DNA of 19,564 bases from an uncultured Clostridia bacterium (lineage in GTDB: Bacteria > Bacillota > Clostridia > Christensenellales > Borkfalkiaceae), in assembly GCA_944372565.1 (NCBI GenBank), contig CALVZR010000132.1:1-19564 (forward strand), given 5' to 3'. A program made the position numbers and the translations under genes. The notes below the pieces were generated by a model. The model was not told where the DNA came from and searched no databases. It worked only from the letters and a program-made list of their open reading frames with translations. The first letter of the stretch is position 1. Each line of letters begins with the position of its first letter. This document shows, piece after piece, positions 5,861 to 13,968 of this stretch.

Positions 5861-6706
5861 ATGTCGCAGGATTCTTTTCGGTTCGTAAAATTCAAAAACG
5901 GCGTTTATACGTTGAATACAAGCAACAGGTTTTCCTTCCATCTTTGGAGAAAACCGACCACCACGCTGCACGAACACGAGAATTATATCGAAATTTTTAT
6001 CGTACAGAAGGGAAAAATCGTCAATAAAATGAACGACGGGGCGCAATATCTCGACCCCGGCGACGCGGGCGTGATCCTGCCCGGAACGCCGCACATCCAC
6101 TATACTGCGAATGCGCGGGAAACTTCGGAAATCATCAACATCACCTGCGAAATGGAAACCGCGAAAAAATTACTGGGCGATATCGGCGCGAAACGCTTTT
6201 CCGACCTGCAATCGGGCATTTTTTCGCTGACGGGCTCGCAGTTCAAAACGGCAAAGCGATTCACGGACGATCTGCTGAAAAATCCGGAAAACGAAGATTT
6301 CATCATCCCCTCCTTTTTCCTCTACGTAACGGGGGCTTATCTTTCGCGGGAAACGGAGAAAAACAAACTGCCCGAACTGCTGGATTCCTTCGTGGAACAG
6401 CTGAAAAACATCGATTACAAAACGACGAAAGTGCGCGATCTCTATCGGCTTTCGGGCTACAGCCAAAGCTCGCTTTCCGTGAAATTCAAGCAGCATTTCG
6501 GCGTTTCCATCGTGCAGTATCTTAACGGCGAAAAGATGAAATACGCCTGTAATCTGCTGCGGAAAACGGATATGTCCATCCTCGATATTTCCAACGAACT
6601 CGGCTTCGATAACCTTTCGCATTTTTATCATCTGTTCAAAAAGACATACGGCGTCACCCCCATGCAATTCAAAACGCAGGAAGAAGGCGCAAAACAGATT
6701 TTCTGA
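5861..6706 (+). CDS. AraC-family transcriptional regulator
   Basis: A 281-residue protein. Residues 15-95 form a cupin-like ligand domain (HEHENYIEIFIVQKG, then LDPGDAGVILPGTPHIHYT). Residues 187-272 are the double helix-turn-helix of the family (VRDLYRLSGYSQSSLSVKFK, then ISNELGFDNLSHFYHLFKKT, ending YGVTPMQFK). It likely binds a sugar in the cytoplasm and activates nearby genes. The frame is open further upstream, but the ATG at 5861 follows AGAGGA and lies downstream of the promoter. It converges on the first glycosidase gene. The inverted-repeat motif at 8664-8760 is a candidate binding site. The inducer cannot be deduced. Confidence 0.9.
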   Translation: MSQDSFRFVKFKNGVYTLNTSNRFSFHLWRKPTTTLHEHENYIEIFIVQKGKIVNKMNDGAQYLDPGDAGVILPGTPHIHYTANARETSEIINITCEMETAKKLLGDIGAKRFSDLQSGIFSLTGSQFKTAKRFTDDLLKNPENEDFIIPSFFLYVTGAYLSRETEKNKLPELLDSFVEQLKNIDYKTTKVRDLYRLSGYSQSSLSVKFKQHFGVSIVQYLNGEKMKYACNLLRKTDMSILDISNELGFDNLSHFYHLFKKTYGVTPMQFKTQEEGAKQIF

Positions 6707-6711
6707 ATTTT

Positions 6712-6843
6712 TTACAGGTAAACTTCAAACCCCGCGAAACCGAACGCGGGAATATCGCTCAAAAGCACCTCGTCTTCCCGCAGCGTGCCGCTGCAGTTGA
6801 TAAACTCTATCTTCGTATATTTTCCCGCCAGCCGTATTTTCAG
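6712..6843 (-). other. In-frame continuation of the glycosidase gene beyond a TAG codon
   Basis: Directly after the TAG at 6846-6844 the same frame runs for 43 sense codons to a TAA (6714-6712). The sequence starts LKIRLAGKYTKIEF and ends DIPAFGFAGFEVYL. It reads as a normal C-terminal beta-domain end for a glycosidase, and base composition and codon choice match the upstream gene. Either the TAG is a recent nonsense mutation or assembly error, or it is read through. Confidence 0.7.
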
Positions 6844-8604
6844 CTAAAAAACGACGTCCTCGAAAAAATTCCACAGCCCCACGCTCAAAGAAGATTTTCC
6901 CTTTTTGCACAGCGTGTATAAAGCGGGATTGCCGTAACAATACGCCGGCAGTTTTTTGCCGCTCAGCCAAACGACGTTTTCGGCAAACTGCCTGCTCCTC
7001 GCATAGTGTTTCAGGACGCATTTTTCCGTGCGGGAATCGACGTTCAAAACCAAAAATTTCTGCCCCTTTTCGTTTTCGTACCGATAGGACACCGCCACGG
7101 TGCCCTTTTTCGTTTCCGTGGTGCTCAGGATCTTCGCGTTTTCGTTCAGATCGAGTTCCCACACCGCGGTGCCGCCCATCGAACAGATATGGTTGCCGTC
7201 CTGCAAAAAGCATTCCGTCGGCCCCGCCGCGAGTTTCTCCCCGACCCGCCGTATGCCGACGTCCACGCCCGCATCGTATAAGATCTCCGCGGCGCCGATA
7301 TCGAGGATCAACCCGTTTTTATAATCTTCCTCTTTCAGATGCCGCGCGTTTTCATCGAACGCTACGCCCGCAACGCCCTCCCCTTCGTAAACCGTGGGGA
7401 TGGAATTATAGGAAAACGTTCTCGCCGCGCGCGAAAAGAAAAAGTCCAAAAAGTGGGTAGTTTCATGCACCCTGCCGCACGGGCTCGCCGCCGCGACCTT
7501 GTTCATCGCCTCGTAAATCCGCACGCCGCACGCCTCTTTGCCCGAAAAATGCCTGTCGATCTCCCCGTATAACGCCGCGTTTTTCAGATGAAATTTCACG
7601 TACCCCGTTTCGTAATCGGCATTGGAATAATAATCGATGGCGTATTTCAGGATGCCGTCCGTACAGCCCGCCGCGCGCAAAGCCGTGTCGAACCCTTCGA
7701 GATAGCTCGCCGGGCACACGCTCCTCGGGCGGGGATAACAATCCCCCTCCGCCATCAGTTCGATTTCCCGCGTTCTGATCCACGCGCTTTCCATACGGGT
7801 AAATTCGATTACGTCCTGTAAATACGAGCCGAAGGTGTGCGCCGCGATCCACGGATAGTGCGCCGCCCAATACGGCGCGCCGATCAGCCGCGCGAACGGC
7901 TTTGTATTTCCCGCGAAGATCTTCGCCATTTTCGCGGGGTTCGTGCCGTCTATATCGAAAGACGCCAGCCCCGCGCACGCGCCGAGGCGGATATGCGGGT
8001 CGATCTCGTCCACCGCCCGCCGCGCCGCCGCGGCAAACCGTTCCAAAGAGCTGCCGTTCGCCTGCAAAAACGCGCTGCGGTATTTGTTTTCGGGCTCTTT
8101 CAGGATATGTCCGGCAAGCTCTTCCCTCGAAAGATTTTCGCCCAGGATTTTGTTGATCTCGCGCACGTGCAGATCGCACAGGCAGTCCATCGAACCGCTG
8201 TGATAAAAACTCAAATCGTCGTCGAACATGATGATGTCCACGCCCGTTTTCGCCACGTTTTTGAGATATTCGCCGACGTATTTTAAAAAGTCCTCGTCGA
8301 GAGGGCAGGCAAATTCGGGCGTTTTTGTGCCGCATACGCCCTGAAGGCAGTGAAATTTCGTTTTCCCTTTGAACATCAGCCCCCAGAACCACGCGCCGAC
8401 TTCAAATCCGCGTTCCTTGAAATAACGGCAGTTTTCCCGCAAGCCGGAAAACATCTCTTCTTGCTTTGTTTCGTCCGTATAATAGCCGTCTGCGAATGCG
8501 AGAAAAATCCTTTCCGCCCCCATTTTGCGCACTTCTTCCAGAATTTTTTCCCTTTCGTTTCCCGAAAGGATACCGTAATAAAGCGGCACCGAAACCTTAT
8601 ACAT
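6844..8604 (-). CDS. Putative glycoside hydrolase (TIM-barrel type, family not identified), apparently ended early by TAG
   Basis: 586 residues to the TAG stop, or 630 codons counting the in-frame tail. The first 300 residues have TIM-barrel features: YYGILSGNEREKILEEV, RIFLAFADGYY, GAWFWGL, DIIMFDDDLSFYHSG (residues 123-137, with D128-D130 as candidate catalytic acids), and IRLGACAG. The C-terminal third looks like beta-sandwich (KGTVAVSYRYENEKGQKFLVLN). There is no signal peptide, so it is cytoplasmic. I cannot place it in a numbered GH family. The start at 8604 has GGGGAGGG six bases upstream. It is divergent from the rhamnosidase-like gene and shares a mirrored promoter region with it, so both probably respond to one signal and act on one oligosaccharide. 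Confidence 0.75.
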   Translation of the reverse strand: MYKVSVPLYYGILSGNEREKILEEVRKMGAERIFLAFADGYYTDETKQEEMFSGLRENCRYFKERGFEVGAWFWGLMFKGKTKFHCLQGVCGTKTPEFACPLDEDFLKYVGEYLKNVAKTGVDIIMFDDDLSFYHSGSMDCLCDLHVREINKILGENLSREELAGHILKEPENKYRSAFLQANGSSLERFAAAARRAVDEIDPHIRLGACAGLASFDIDGTNPAKMAKIFAGNTKPFARLIGAPYWAAHYPWIAAHTFGSYLQDVIEFTRMESAWIRTREIELMAEGDCYPRPRSVCPASYLEGFDTALRAAGCTDGILKYAIDYYSNADYETGYVKFHLKNAALYGEIDRHFSGKEACGVRIYEAMNKVAAASPCGRVHETTHFLDFFFSRAARTFSYNSIPTVYEGEGVAGVAFDENARHLKEEDYKNGLILDIGAAEILYDAGVDVGIRRVGEKLAAGPTECFLQDGNHICSMGGTAVWELDLNENAKILSTTETKKGTVAVSYRYENEKGQKFLVLNVDSRTEKCVLKHYARSRQFAENVVWLSGKKLPAYCYGNPALYTLCKKGKSSLSVGLWNFFEDVVF

Positions 8605-8639
8605 CCTCTTCCCTCCCCGTTTTTCCCGGATATGATGCC

Positions 8640-8645
8640 ATTATA
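8640..8645 (-). promoter_or_regulatory. Extended -10 box of the leftward glycosidase promoter
   Basis: On the minus strand it reads TGA-TATAAT, an extended -10 box with a perfect hexamer at 8645-8640. The -35 region (AAGACT) is poor and lies inside the inverted-repeat arm at 8664-8680, which suits activator-dependent transcription. Confidence 0.75.
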
Positions 8646-8663
8646 TCACCCGCATTTTGCGAA

Positions 8664-8760
8664 GTCTTGTTTTTTTTATCGAAAGCAGTCCCGCATCCGA
8701 AAATAAAAAATGTCCGTTTTCGGACGGAAAAATCGTTTTATCGGATAAAAAAAACAAGAC
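8664..8760. promoter_or_regulatory. Paired 17-bp inverted-repeat operators between divergent glycosidase genes
   Basis: GATAAAAAAAACAAGAC at 8744-8760 is repeated perfectly, inverted, at 8664-8680, with a 63-bp gap. Each arm ends 18 or 19 bp before the -10 box of its own promoter, so both occupy the -35 region in the same orientation. A smaller dyad TTTTATC-G-GATAAAA (8736-8750) overlaps the right arm, and CCGAAAA/TTTTCGG (8697-8723) lies at the centre. This is a typical layout for a shared regulator, perhaps the AraC protein. Confidence 0.75.
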
Positions 8761-8779
8761 AGGGCATTTCTATCGGGTG

Positions 8780-8785
8780 TACAAT
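8780..8785 (+). promoter_or_regulatory. -10 box of the rightward glycosidase promoter
   Basis: TACAAT (8780-8785), with AAGACA as a weak -35 box 18 bp upstream inside the right operator arm. Transcription would start near 8792, leaving a leader of about 25 nt with the GAGGTG ribosome site. Confidence 0.6.
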
Positions 8786-8816
8786 GGAAAAAAGCCGATT
8801 TCAGCGAGGTGAATCT

Positions 8817-11426
8817 ATGCGCCGTTTTGTTTCCGAACGGGAACTTTTCCGATGCCGCCCGTGCCCTTTTCTTTTTCTCAACACCGCGAAAGAAGAGGAC
8901 CTTTCTTTTGATAACATCAAAAAATGTCTGGAAGATCTGCGGGAATGCGGCTTCGGCGGGTTTATCCTTTTCAACAAGCCGCCCACGGGGTTCGGCAGGG
9001 AAGATTACCTTTCGGAAAAATGGTTCGCCGCCGTGGAAAATTTTGCGGTTGCGGCGAAAGCGCTTTCCCTGCAGATGTGGATCAACGACGGCTACGATTA
9101 TCCCCCCGGCGACGTTGCGGGCAGGATAAAATCGCTCCGCCCCGACCTCGTGCAGAAACACATCGCGCTTGAAAACGGAAAACTTTGCGTGCGGGAGGCG
9201 GACTGGGGTTTTCCCGCGTTTGAAAATCCCGAATCGGGCAGACTGTTCGTAAAACTCGTTTACGAAGAATACGCAAAGCGCGTGGGGAAATATTTCGGCG
9301 ATCCCATCGTCGGATTTTTTTCCGATGCCGATAACCGCCGCGTGCCGCCCGCCGCCATGTTCGACGAACGCCATCCCGCCCGCGATTATTTCCCTTGGGC
9401 GGATGACTTTGAAACGACCTTCCGCGCCGTTTACGGCTACGATATTCTCCCTTATATGCGGGATATTCTGCAAAGAAAAAACATCCCGCAAGCCGCCCAT
9501 TACTGGGAACACGCGGGGCGTTTATATCGTTCCTGGTTTGAAAACAACCGCAGCCGCCTGCACGAATACGGGCTGCTCTATACGGGGCACACGAGCGACT
9601 CCTCCCCCTTTTTGTACCGCGACGCCCCGCGCTGTTCCTGCTTTACGGAAGGGCGGTTTTCCGATCTCCAAAGCGTTTTCGATTACCCCGGAACGGACCA
9701 GGAACTTCTGGCGCTGGACGGCGGCAAACATATGCGCGCGGCGACCTGGTATTCCCCCAACGCGGTGTACGGAGAACCGCTGCGGGAAAAAATGAAGGAT
9801 TTTTACGACGTCACGCACGACACGCGGGCAAAGCAAGCCGCTTCCACCGCCTTTTTATACGGAAAAAAACGCGTGATGTGCGAAATGTTTGCCGCGTGCA
9901 ATTACGGGGTTTCCCCCGCCGAGCTCAAACAGATCGCGGCGTTTCAGATCATGCAGGGCGTGACGTTCGTCGTTCCGCACGCCGTGCATTATCGGTTTTT
10001 CGGGCCGACGAAATATTTTGCGCCCCCCGAATTTTCCGCGCGCGGTATGCTCGGCTTTTCGGTGAAAGAACTCAACGACGAGATCGCCGAACTTTGCTGT
10101 ATGATGGAAAAGGGGCAATCGGTCTGCCCCGTTGCCCTGCTCGACCCTACGGAAGCCGTATGGCGGAACGAATTCGATTCCGAAAAATATTTTTGCGCCT
10201 TCGCCGATCTTAACCGCCAGCCTTTCGGCTTTGCCGTATGCGACGCGGAAAAGATCCTGAAAACGAAAAACGCTTACGGCTTCCGCGCCGCCGTGCTCGC
10301 GGGTTTTTCCCTGCAAAAAGAGAAAATCGCCGCATTGCAGGCGCTCGGCGTCGAAATCTTAAGCGAAAGCGAGCTTTCCCGCTTATCCGGCCTCATCCCC
10401 TGTAACGTGCGTTACGAAGGCGGGGGAACGCCGCATTTTGCGAGGAAAAACATAGACGGAGAGGAATTCGTGTTCGCGGCGAACATCGAAAACCCGGAGC
10501 CCGTACGCGGCGTTTTATCGGCTTACGGCAGAAAAAAAGACATCCTCCTCTATCCCGGGGACGTCCTCTGGCTCTCCGCCTCATGCGACAATATCGTTTC
10601 TCATAAAAACGGCGCGTATATCGGAGATCTTCCGAAGGAAACCGACGTGCGCTTTTTCTCTTCCAATCTTCTGCCTCTGGAAAGATTTGAAAACGAGCGG
10701 GGAAACGCCGTTTTAAAAACGGAAGACGAAACCGATCTCTTTTTCCGTTTTTTCGCCGACAAAGCGCCGGACGGGGTGCGCCTGCATCTTCCCGAAAGCT
10801 GTTCGGATAAAATCTTTTCCGTGCTGTTCGACGGAATCGCCCCGCCTTTTTCCAAAGAAAAAATTTTCGACGAGGATTACCTTTCGTTCTCGCTCCCGCC
10901 CATGGCAGCGGGAGAGCATCTCCTGCACATCCGCAAAAACGCGCCTTTGGAATTTTACGAACGCATCTTCCTTTCGGGCGAATTCGACGTGAACGTCGAA
11001 ACGGACAAAACGGAATATAAACAGGCGTTTTCCACCTATAATCTCAATTTATTCGTTCCGAAACAGGCGCGGTTTTTCCTCTCCGCAAGAAGGCGGCGGC
11101 TGAGAACCGATCGTTCCTGGGCGCTCCAGGGGCAGCCTTTTTATTCGGGGGTTGCGGAATACTCATTTTCGTTCGATTTTCCCGCCGACGGCAATTATTC
11201 CCTCGTTCTGCCGAAGGTGCGCGACGTGCTCCGTTTGTCCGTGAACGGAAAACCGATCGGCAAGCGGATCAAACCGCCTTACAGATTTGAATTTTCCGTC
11301 GGAAAAGGCAGGGCGGAAATCAGGCTGGAAGCGGCAAATTCCCTCGCCAACGCCATGGAATGCTATTTGGAAGAGAGCGGCATTCTCTCCGGCGGATACT
11401 TTGAAAAAAACGATCTGCAGCCCTGA
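8817..11426 (+). CDS. Large glycosidase, GH106 alpha-L-rhamnosidase-like
   Basis: An 869-residue protein without signal peptide. Residues 18-103 (PFLFLN, then CLEDLRECGFGGFILFN, YLSEKWF, and MWINDGYDYPPGDVAGR) follow the pattern of large GH106-type and related proteins, where W-[LI]-x-D-E-x-x-Y-P-x-G-x-A-G is typical. Later parts include GFFSDADNRRVPP, a barrel-like middle, and two beta-rich C-terminal regions that resemble GH2-type sugar-binding domains (GVAEYSFSFDFPADGNYSLVLPKV). The family removes terminal sugars such as L-rhamnose from plant oligosaccharides; activity here is inferred. The start at 8817 is preferred over 8784 and 8466 because GAGGTG precedes it and it lies after the promoter. 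A strong hairpin follows the stop. Confidence 0.7.
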   Translation: MRRFVSERELFRCRPCPFLFLNTAKEEDLSFDNIKKCLEDLRECGFGGFILFNKPPTGFGREDYLSEKWFAAVENFAVAAKALSLQMWINDGYDYPPGDVAGRIKSLRPDLVQKHIALENGKLCVREADWGFPAFENPESGRLFVKLVYEEYAKRVGKYFGDPIVGFFSDADNRRVPPAAMFDERHPARDYFPWADDFETTFRAVYGYDILPYMRDILQRKNIPQAAHYWEHAGRLYRSWFENNRSRLHEYGLLYTGHTSDSSPFLYRDAPRCSCFTEGRFSDLQSVFDYPGTDQELLALDGGKHMRAATWYSPNAVYGEPLREKMKDFYDVTHDTRAKQAASTAFLYGKKRVMCEMFAACNYGVSPAELKQIAAFQIMQGVTFVVPHAVHYRFFGPTKYFAPPEFSARGMLGFSVKELNDEIAELCCMMEKGQSVCPVALLDPTEAVWRNEFDSEKYFCAFADLNRQPFGFAVCDAEKILKTKNAYGFRAAVLAGFSLQKEKIAALQALGVEILSESELSRLSGLIPCNVRYEGGGTPHFARKNIDGEEFVFAANIENPEPVRGVLSAYGRKKDILLYPGDVLWLSASCDNIVSHKNGAYIGDLPKETDVRFFSSNLLPLERFENERGNAVLKTEDETDLFFRFFADKAPDGVRLHLPESCSDKIFSVLFDGIAPPFSKEKIFDEDYLSFSLPPMAAGEHLLHIRKNAPLEFYERIFLSGEFDVNVETDKTEYKQAFSTYNLNLFVPKQARFFLSARRRRLRTDRSWALQGQPFYSGVAEYSFSFDFPADGNYSLVLPKVRDVLRLSVNGKPIGKRIKPPYRFEFSVGKGRAEIRLEAANSLANAMECYLEESGILSGGYFEKNDLQP

Positions 11427-11434
11427 ACAGAAAA

Positions 11435-11469
11435 CCGCCCGCAAAAATCCGAATGATTTTTGCGGGCGG
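11435..11469. terminator. Shared terminator between convergent glycosidase genes
   Basis: A perfect 15-bp stem, CCGCCCGCAAAAATC (11435-11449) and GATTTTTGCGGGCGG (11455-11469), with a 5-base loop. On the minus strand it is followed by TTTTCTGTT, so it fits best as the GH2 gene terminator. The stem may also stop plus-strand transcription, though no U tract follows there. Confidence 0.85.
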
Positions 11470-11500
11470 AACTGCCTGTAAATATTTTATTTTCACGAAA

Positions 11501-13711
11501 TCATAACGCCGCAAAACCGTTTTCGCCGCGGATCAGCAACACGACGGTGTTTTCGAATTTTCTTTCTCCCTGAACCCCTTTCAGGATAAATTTCATCTGT
11601 TTCCCGACGGGTACGGGAAACGAGATGTCCGCCGCCTTTTCGGTTTTTCCGTCGCCCGCGATGATCGAGCCTCGCAGGCTTTTTTTTGCAACGTCCCCCG
11701 CAAATTCGACTTCCCAGCGGATTTCCGAACGGGGATGGTCGCTCGTGACATAAAGTTCCGCGAAAAAACTTTCCCCCGCTTCCCAGACCAGTTTCTCGTA
11801 TTTCAGACTGACGTTGAGCGGCGAAAAAGCCTTGCCCACGCTGTCGTATGCCGGCTTTTTATAGCCGTAATAATCGATCAGGCTGGTACAGGAAAAATTC
11901 GGGAAAGGTTCGTTTGCCTGCCAGATGATGCTTCCGCCGCTCTGAAAGGCCCGTCTGCGGTTCGCCTCGATCGCATACCGCAGCCCTTCCGCCTGCAAAA
12001 ACTGCGATTGACGGATCTTTTCAAAAATATCTTTCGGCTCTCCGAAAATCTTCGTATCCCGCTCGGTCGTATCCCACCAATCGCCGTGATGCCGATAGAT
12101 AAGACTTTCATCGACGGTTTGGAGCGTGATGTTTTCTTCCGAGATGAAGCGGCGCAGCGATTCGTAACAGGTCATTCCGGCAACGCCGAATTCGCTGTGC
12201 AGATAACTGTCCATACGGTTGTAAAAATCGTAGTGATCCCGTTCCCCCACATATTGCCACGGACCGTGCACATCGTGATTTTTCCCCGGCGTATCGGGAT
12301 TTGCCATTTCCTGCGGGCCGCTCGCGCTGGTGGGGAACATCGGCACGTGCGGGCAGTTTTTCTGAACGATCTTCAAAAGCCCTGCGAGGTTTTCGTCTTC
12401 AAACGTGCTCGGCCGACCTTCGCCGTCGCAAAGTTCGTTTCCGCCGCTCCAAGCGCACAAAGAAACGTGGTTGCGTTTTTCGCGGGTCGCAGATTCCGCC
12501 GTTTCAAAGAGTTTTTCCAAAAACTCCGGGCGTTTGGAAGGCACGTTATTGAGCCCGCTCGAAGACTGGATGAACTCCTGCCAGACCATAAAACCGTATC
12601 GGTCGCACAGTTCGTAAAACCATTCCGTTTCGATCAGTCCGCCGCCCCATACCCGGATGAGGTTGACGTTCATATCGCGCAGCGCGCAAAGAAGTTCCTC
12701 GTACTGCTCCTTCGTAACGTCGCCGTAACAGTGGCTGAGCGGCGTCATATTTACGCCTTTGATGTATATCCGCTTTCCGTTCACCGCAAAAACGTAGGGC
12801 AAACTGTCCTCCGTTGCGCCGTCGTTTTTTTGCAACTCAATGGTTTTGAAACCGACAAGCGCCGTTTTTTCCGTTTGCCCCCCGCCTTCCCCCGTAATCA
12901 TGCGAAGTTCATAAAGCGGCTGTTTTCCCGAACCGTTCGGGTACCATAATTCCGCATGCCCGACAAAAACGGGGATACGAAGTTTCCGCCCCGTGATCTC
13001 GCAGGATTTTTCAAATACGGTCTTTCCTTCCCTTGAAAGGACGACCCGCAGCGGACATTTTCGGACGGATTCGGCTAATTTCAGGGAAAGTTCCGCCTCC
13101 CCGCCCCCTTTCGGGCAAAAATAAAATTCCTCTACTTCGTGCGGCGGACGTTCCCGCAGTCGGCAGGGCTGCCATATCCCGATATTGACCAGGCGGGTGC
13201 AAAAATCCCATTTATATCCGAAACGCGCTTTCTGGGTAAACGTTTCCTCCGTCCGCCCGATCTGCGCCATTTCCTGCGGTACGTTTTCAAACAGAACGCC
13301 GATCGAATTTTTTCCCATGCGGATTTCATTTGTCACATCGAACCGATATTTTATGTACATGTTTTCGCAGATGCCCAGCGGTTTCCCGTTCAGAAACACT
13401 CTGCATCGATAATCCAGCCCGTCAAATTCCAGAATCAACGGATACTGCGGGCGTTCCCGAATTTCCACTTCGGTCGTGAAAAACCACCAACGGTTTTCCA
13501 CCCATTCGCAGTCGTTGCTGTTGCATTCAAAATACGGGTCTTTCAAATAGCCGTTCTGCACCAGCGCCGTATGCACGCCGCACGGAACGCGCACGTCCAT
13601 CGGCTGTAAAAGGCCGCGGAGTTCGTTTCCCAGTTCCACTCCCTTTCCGAGAAGGGGGACATAGGGATAATAGCCGTTTAATTTCCAGTTTACCAGTTCG
13701 ATCGTTTTCAT
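11501..13711 (-). CDS. GH2 beta-mannosidase-like enzyme
   Basis: A 736-residue cytoplasmic protein with the GH2 domain order. A sugar-binding jelly roll occupies about residues 1-190 (RWWFFTTEVEI, then LEFDGLDYRCRVFLNGK). An immunoglobulin-like domain follows, then a TIM barrel from about 305 (FAVNGKRIYIKGVNMTP, NLIRVWGGGLIE, FMVWQEF). The acid/base is E426 in WSGGNEL and the nucleophile E507 in HSEFG. These features and the GVNMTP segment fit beta-mannosidases, which release mannose from the non-reducing end of manno-oligosaccharides; another beta-glycoside is possible. The start at 13711 is chosen for AAAGGA upstream and for the conserved KTIELVNWKLNGYY. The leader carries operator-like repeats. 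Confidence 0.88.
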   Translation of the reverse strand: MKTIELVNWKLNGYYPYVPLLGKGVELGNELRGLLQPMDVRVPCGVHTALVQNGYLKDPYFECNSNDCEWVENRWWFFTTEVEIRERPQYPLILEFDGLDYRCRVFLNGKPLGICENMYIKYRFDVTNEIRMGKNSIGVLFENVPQEMAQIGRTEETFTQKARFGYKWDFCTRLVNIGIWQPCRLRERPPHEVEEFYFCPKGGGEAELSLKLAESVRKCPLRVVLSREGKTVFEKSCEITGRKLRIPVFVGHAELWYPNGSGKQPLYELRMITGEGGGQTEKTALVGFKTIELQKNDGATEDSLPYVFAVNGKRIYIKGVNMTPLSHCYGDVTKEQYEELLCALRDMNVNLIRVWGGGLIETEWFYELCDRYGFMVWQEFIQSSSGLNNVPSKRPEFLEKLFETAESATREKRNHVSLCAWSGGNELCDGEGRPSTFEDENLAGLLKIVQKNCPHVPMFPTSASGPQEMANPDTPGKNHDVHGPWQYVGERDHYDFYNRMDSYLHSEFGVAGMTCYESLRRFISEENITLQTVDESLIYRHHGDWWDTTERDTKIFGEPKDIFEKIRQSQFLQAEGLRYAIEANRRRAFQSGGSIIWQANEPFPNFSCTSLIDYYGYKKPAYDSVGKAFSPLNVSLKYEKLVWEAGESFFAELYVTSDHPRSEIRWEVEFAGDVAKKSLRGSIIAGDGKTEKAADISFPVPVGKQMKFILKGVQGERKFENTVVLLIRGENGFAAL

Positions 13712-13733
13712 CCGGCATTCCTTTCCCGTTAAA

Positions 13734-13748
13734 TTTGTTTTAAACAAA
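13734..13748. promoter_or_regulatory. Dyad in the GH2 leader
   Basis: TTTGTTT-T-AAACAAA, a perfect 7-1-7 inverted repeat 23 bp upstream of the GH2 start and about 70 bp after the predicted transcription start. A repressor roadblock site is plausible; the binding protein is unknown. Confidence 0.5.
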
Positions 13749-13791
13749 AAACGAACACAAAACACAAGTCGGGCCGGCGTTCTTCCCCGCC

Positions 13792-13804
13792 CTTGTTTTT
13801 TGTA
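13792..13804 (-). promoter_or_regulatory. Weak copy of the glycosidase regulon motif in the GH2 leader
   Basis: On the minus strand TACAAAAAACAAG, similar to GATAAAAAACAAG found at 16613-16625. Here it lies just downstream of the predicted transcription start, a repressor-like position. The match is partial and A-rich, so it could be chance. Confidence 0.35.
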
Positions 13805-13817
13805 TTCCTTTACGGTT

Positions 13818-13846
13818 ATTATAACATAAAAAAATATGGATTGCAA
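13818..13846 (-). promoter_or_regulatory. Promoter of GH2 gene
   Basis: On the minus strand TTGCAA (13846-13841), 17 bp, TATAAT (13823-13818). The -10 is perfect and the -35 has two changes. The leader is about 100 nt. Confidence 0.85.
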
Positions 13847-13924
13847 TCGATTTGTTTCATCGTTTTCCGGCATTCTTTTGTTTTTGCAAAACCGCTGCGC
13901 GGCCGTCGCGGAAGTTTCGTTACG

Positions 13925-13958
13925 CAAAAAGAGCGGGAAAAACGCCCCGCTCTTTTTG
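13925..13958 (-). terminator. Terminator of the aldo/keto reductase-TraX-CMD operon
   Basis: A perfect 13-bp stem, CAAAAAGAGCGGG (13925-13937) and CCCGCTCTTTTTG (13946-13958), with an 8-base loop. It lies 10 bp after the CMD stop codon. It is symmetrical and could work in both directions, and it shields the GH2 promoter. Confidence 0.85.
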
Positions 13959-13968
13959 TATCTGTTTT

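Noticed and set aside
6731..6750. Hairpin CCCGCG/CGCGGG as terminator of the AraC gene
   Set aside because: Short stem without a T tract, and it lies in the in-frame tail of the glycosidase gene.
8466..8816. Upstream extension of the rhamnosidase-like gene
   Set aside because: It runs through the opposite-strand glycosidase start and the divergent promoters; the ATG at 8817 has its own GAGGTG site.
13712..13927. N-terminal extension of the GH2 protein
   Set aside because: It covers the promoter and leader; GH2 homology begins at 13711.
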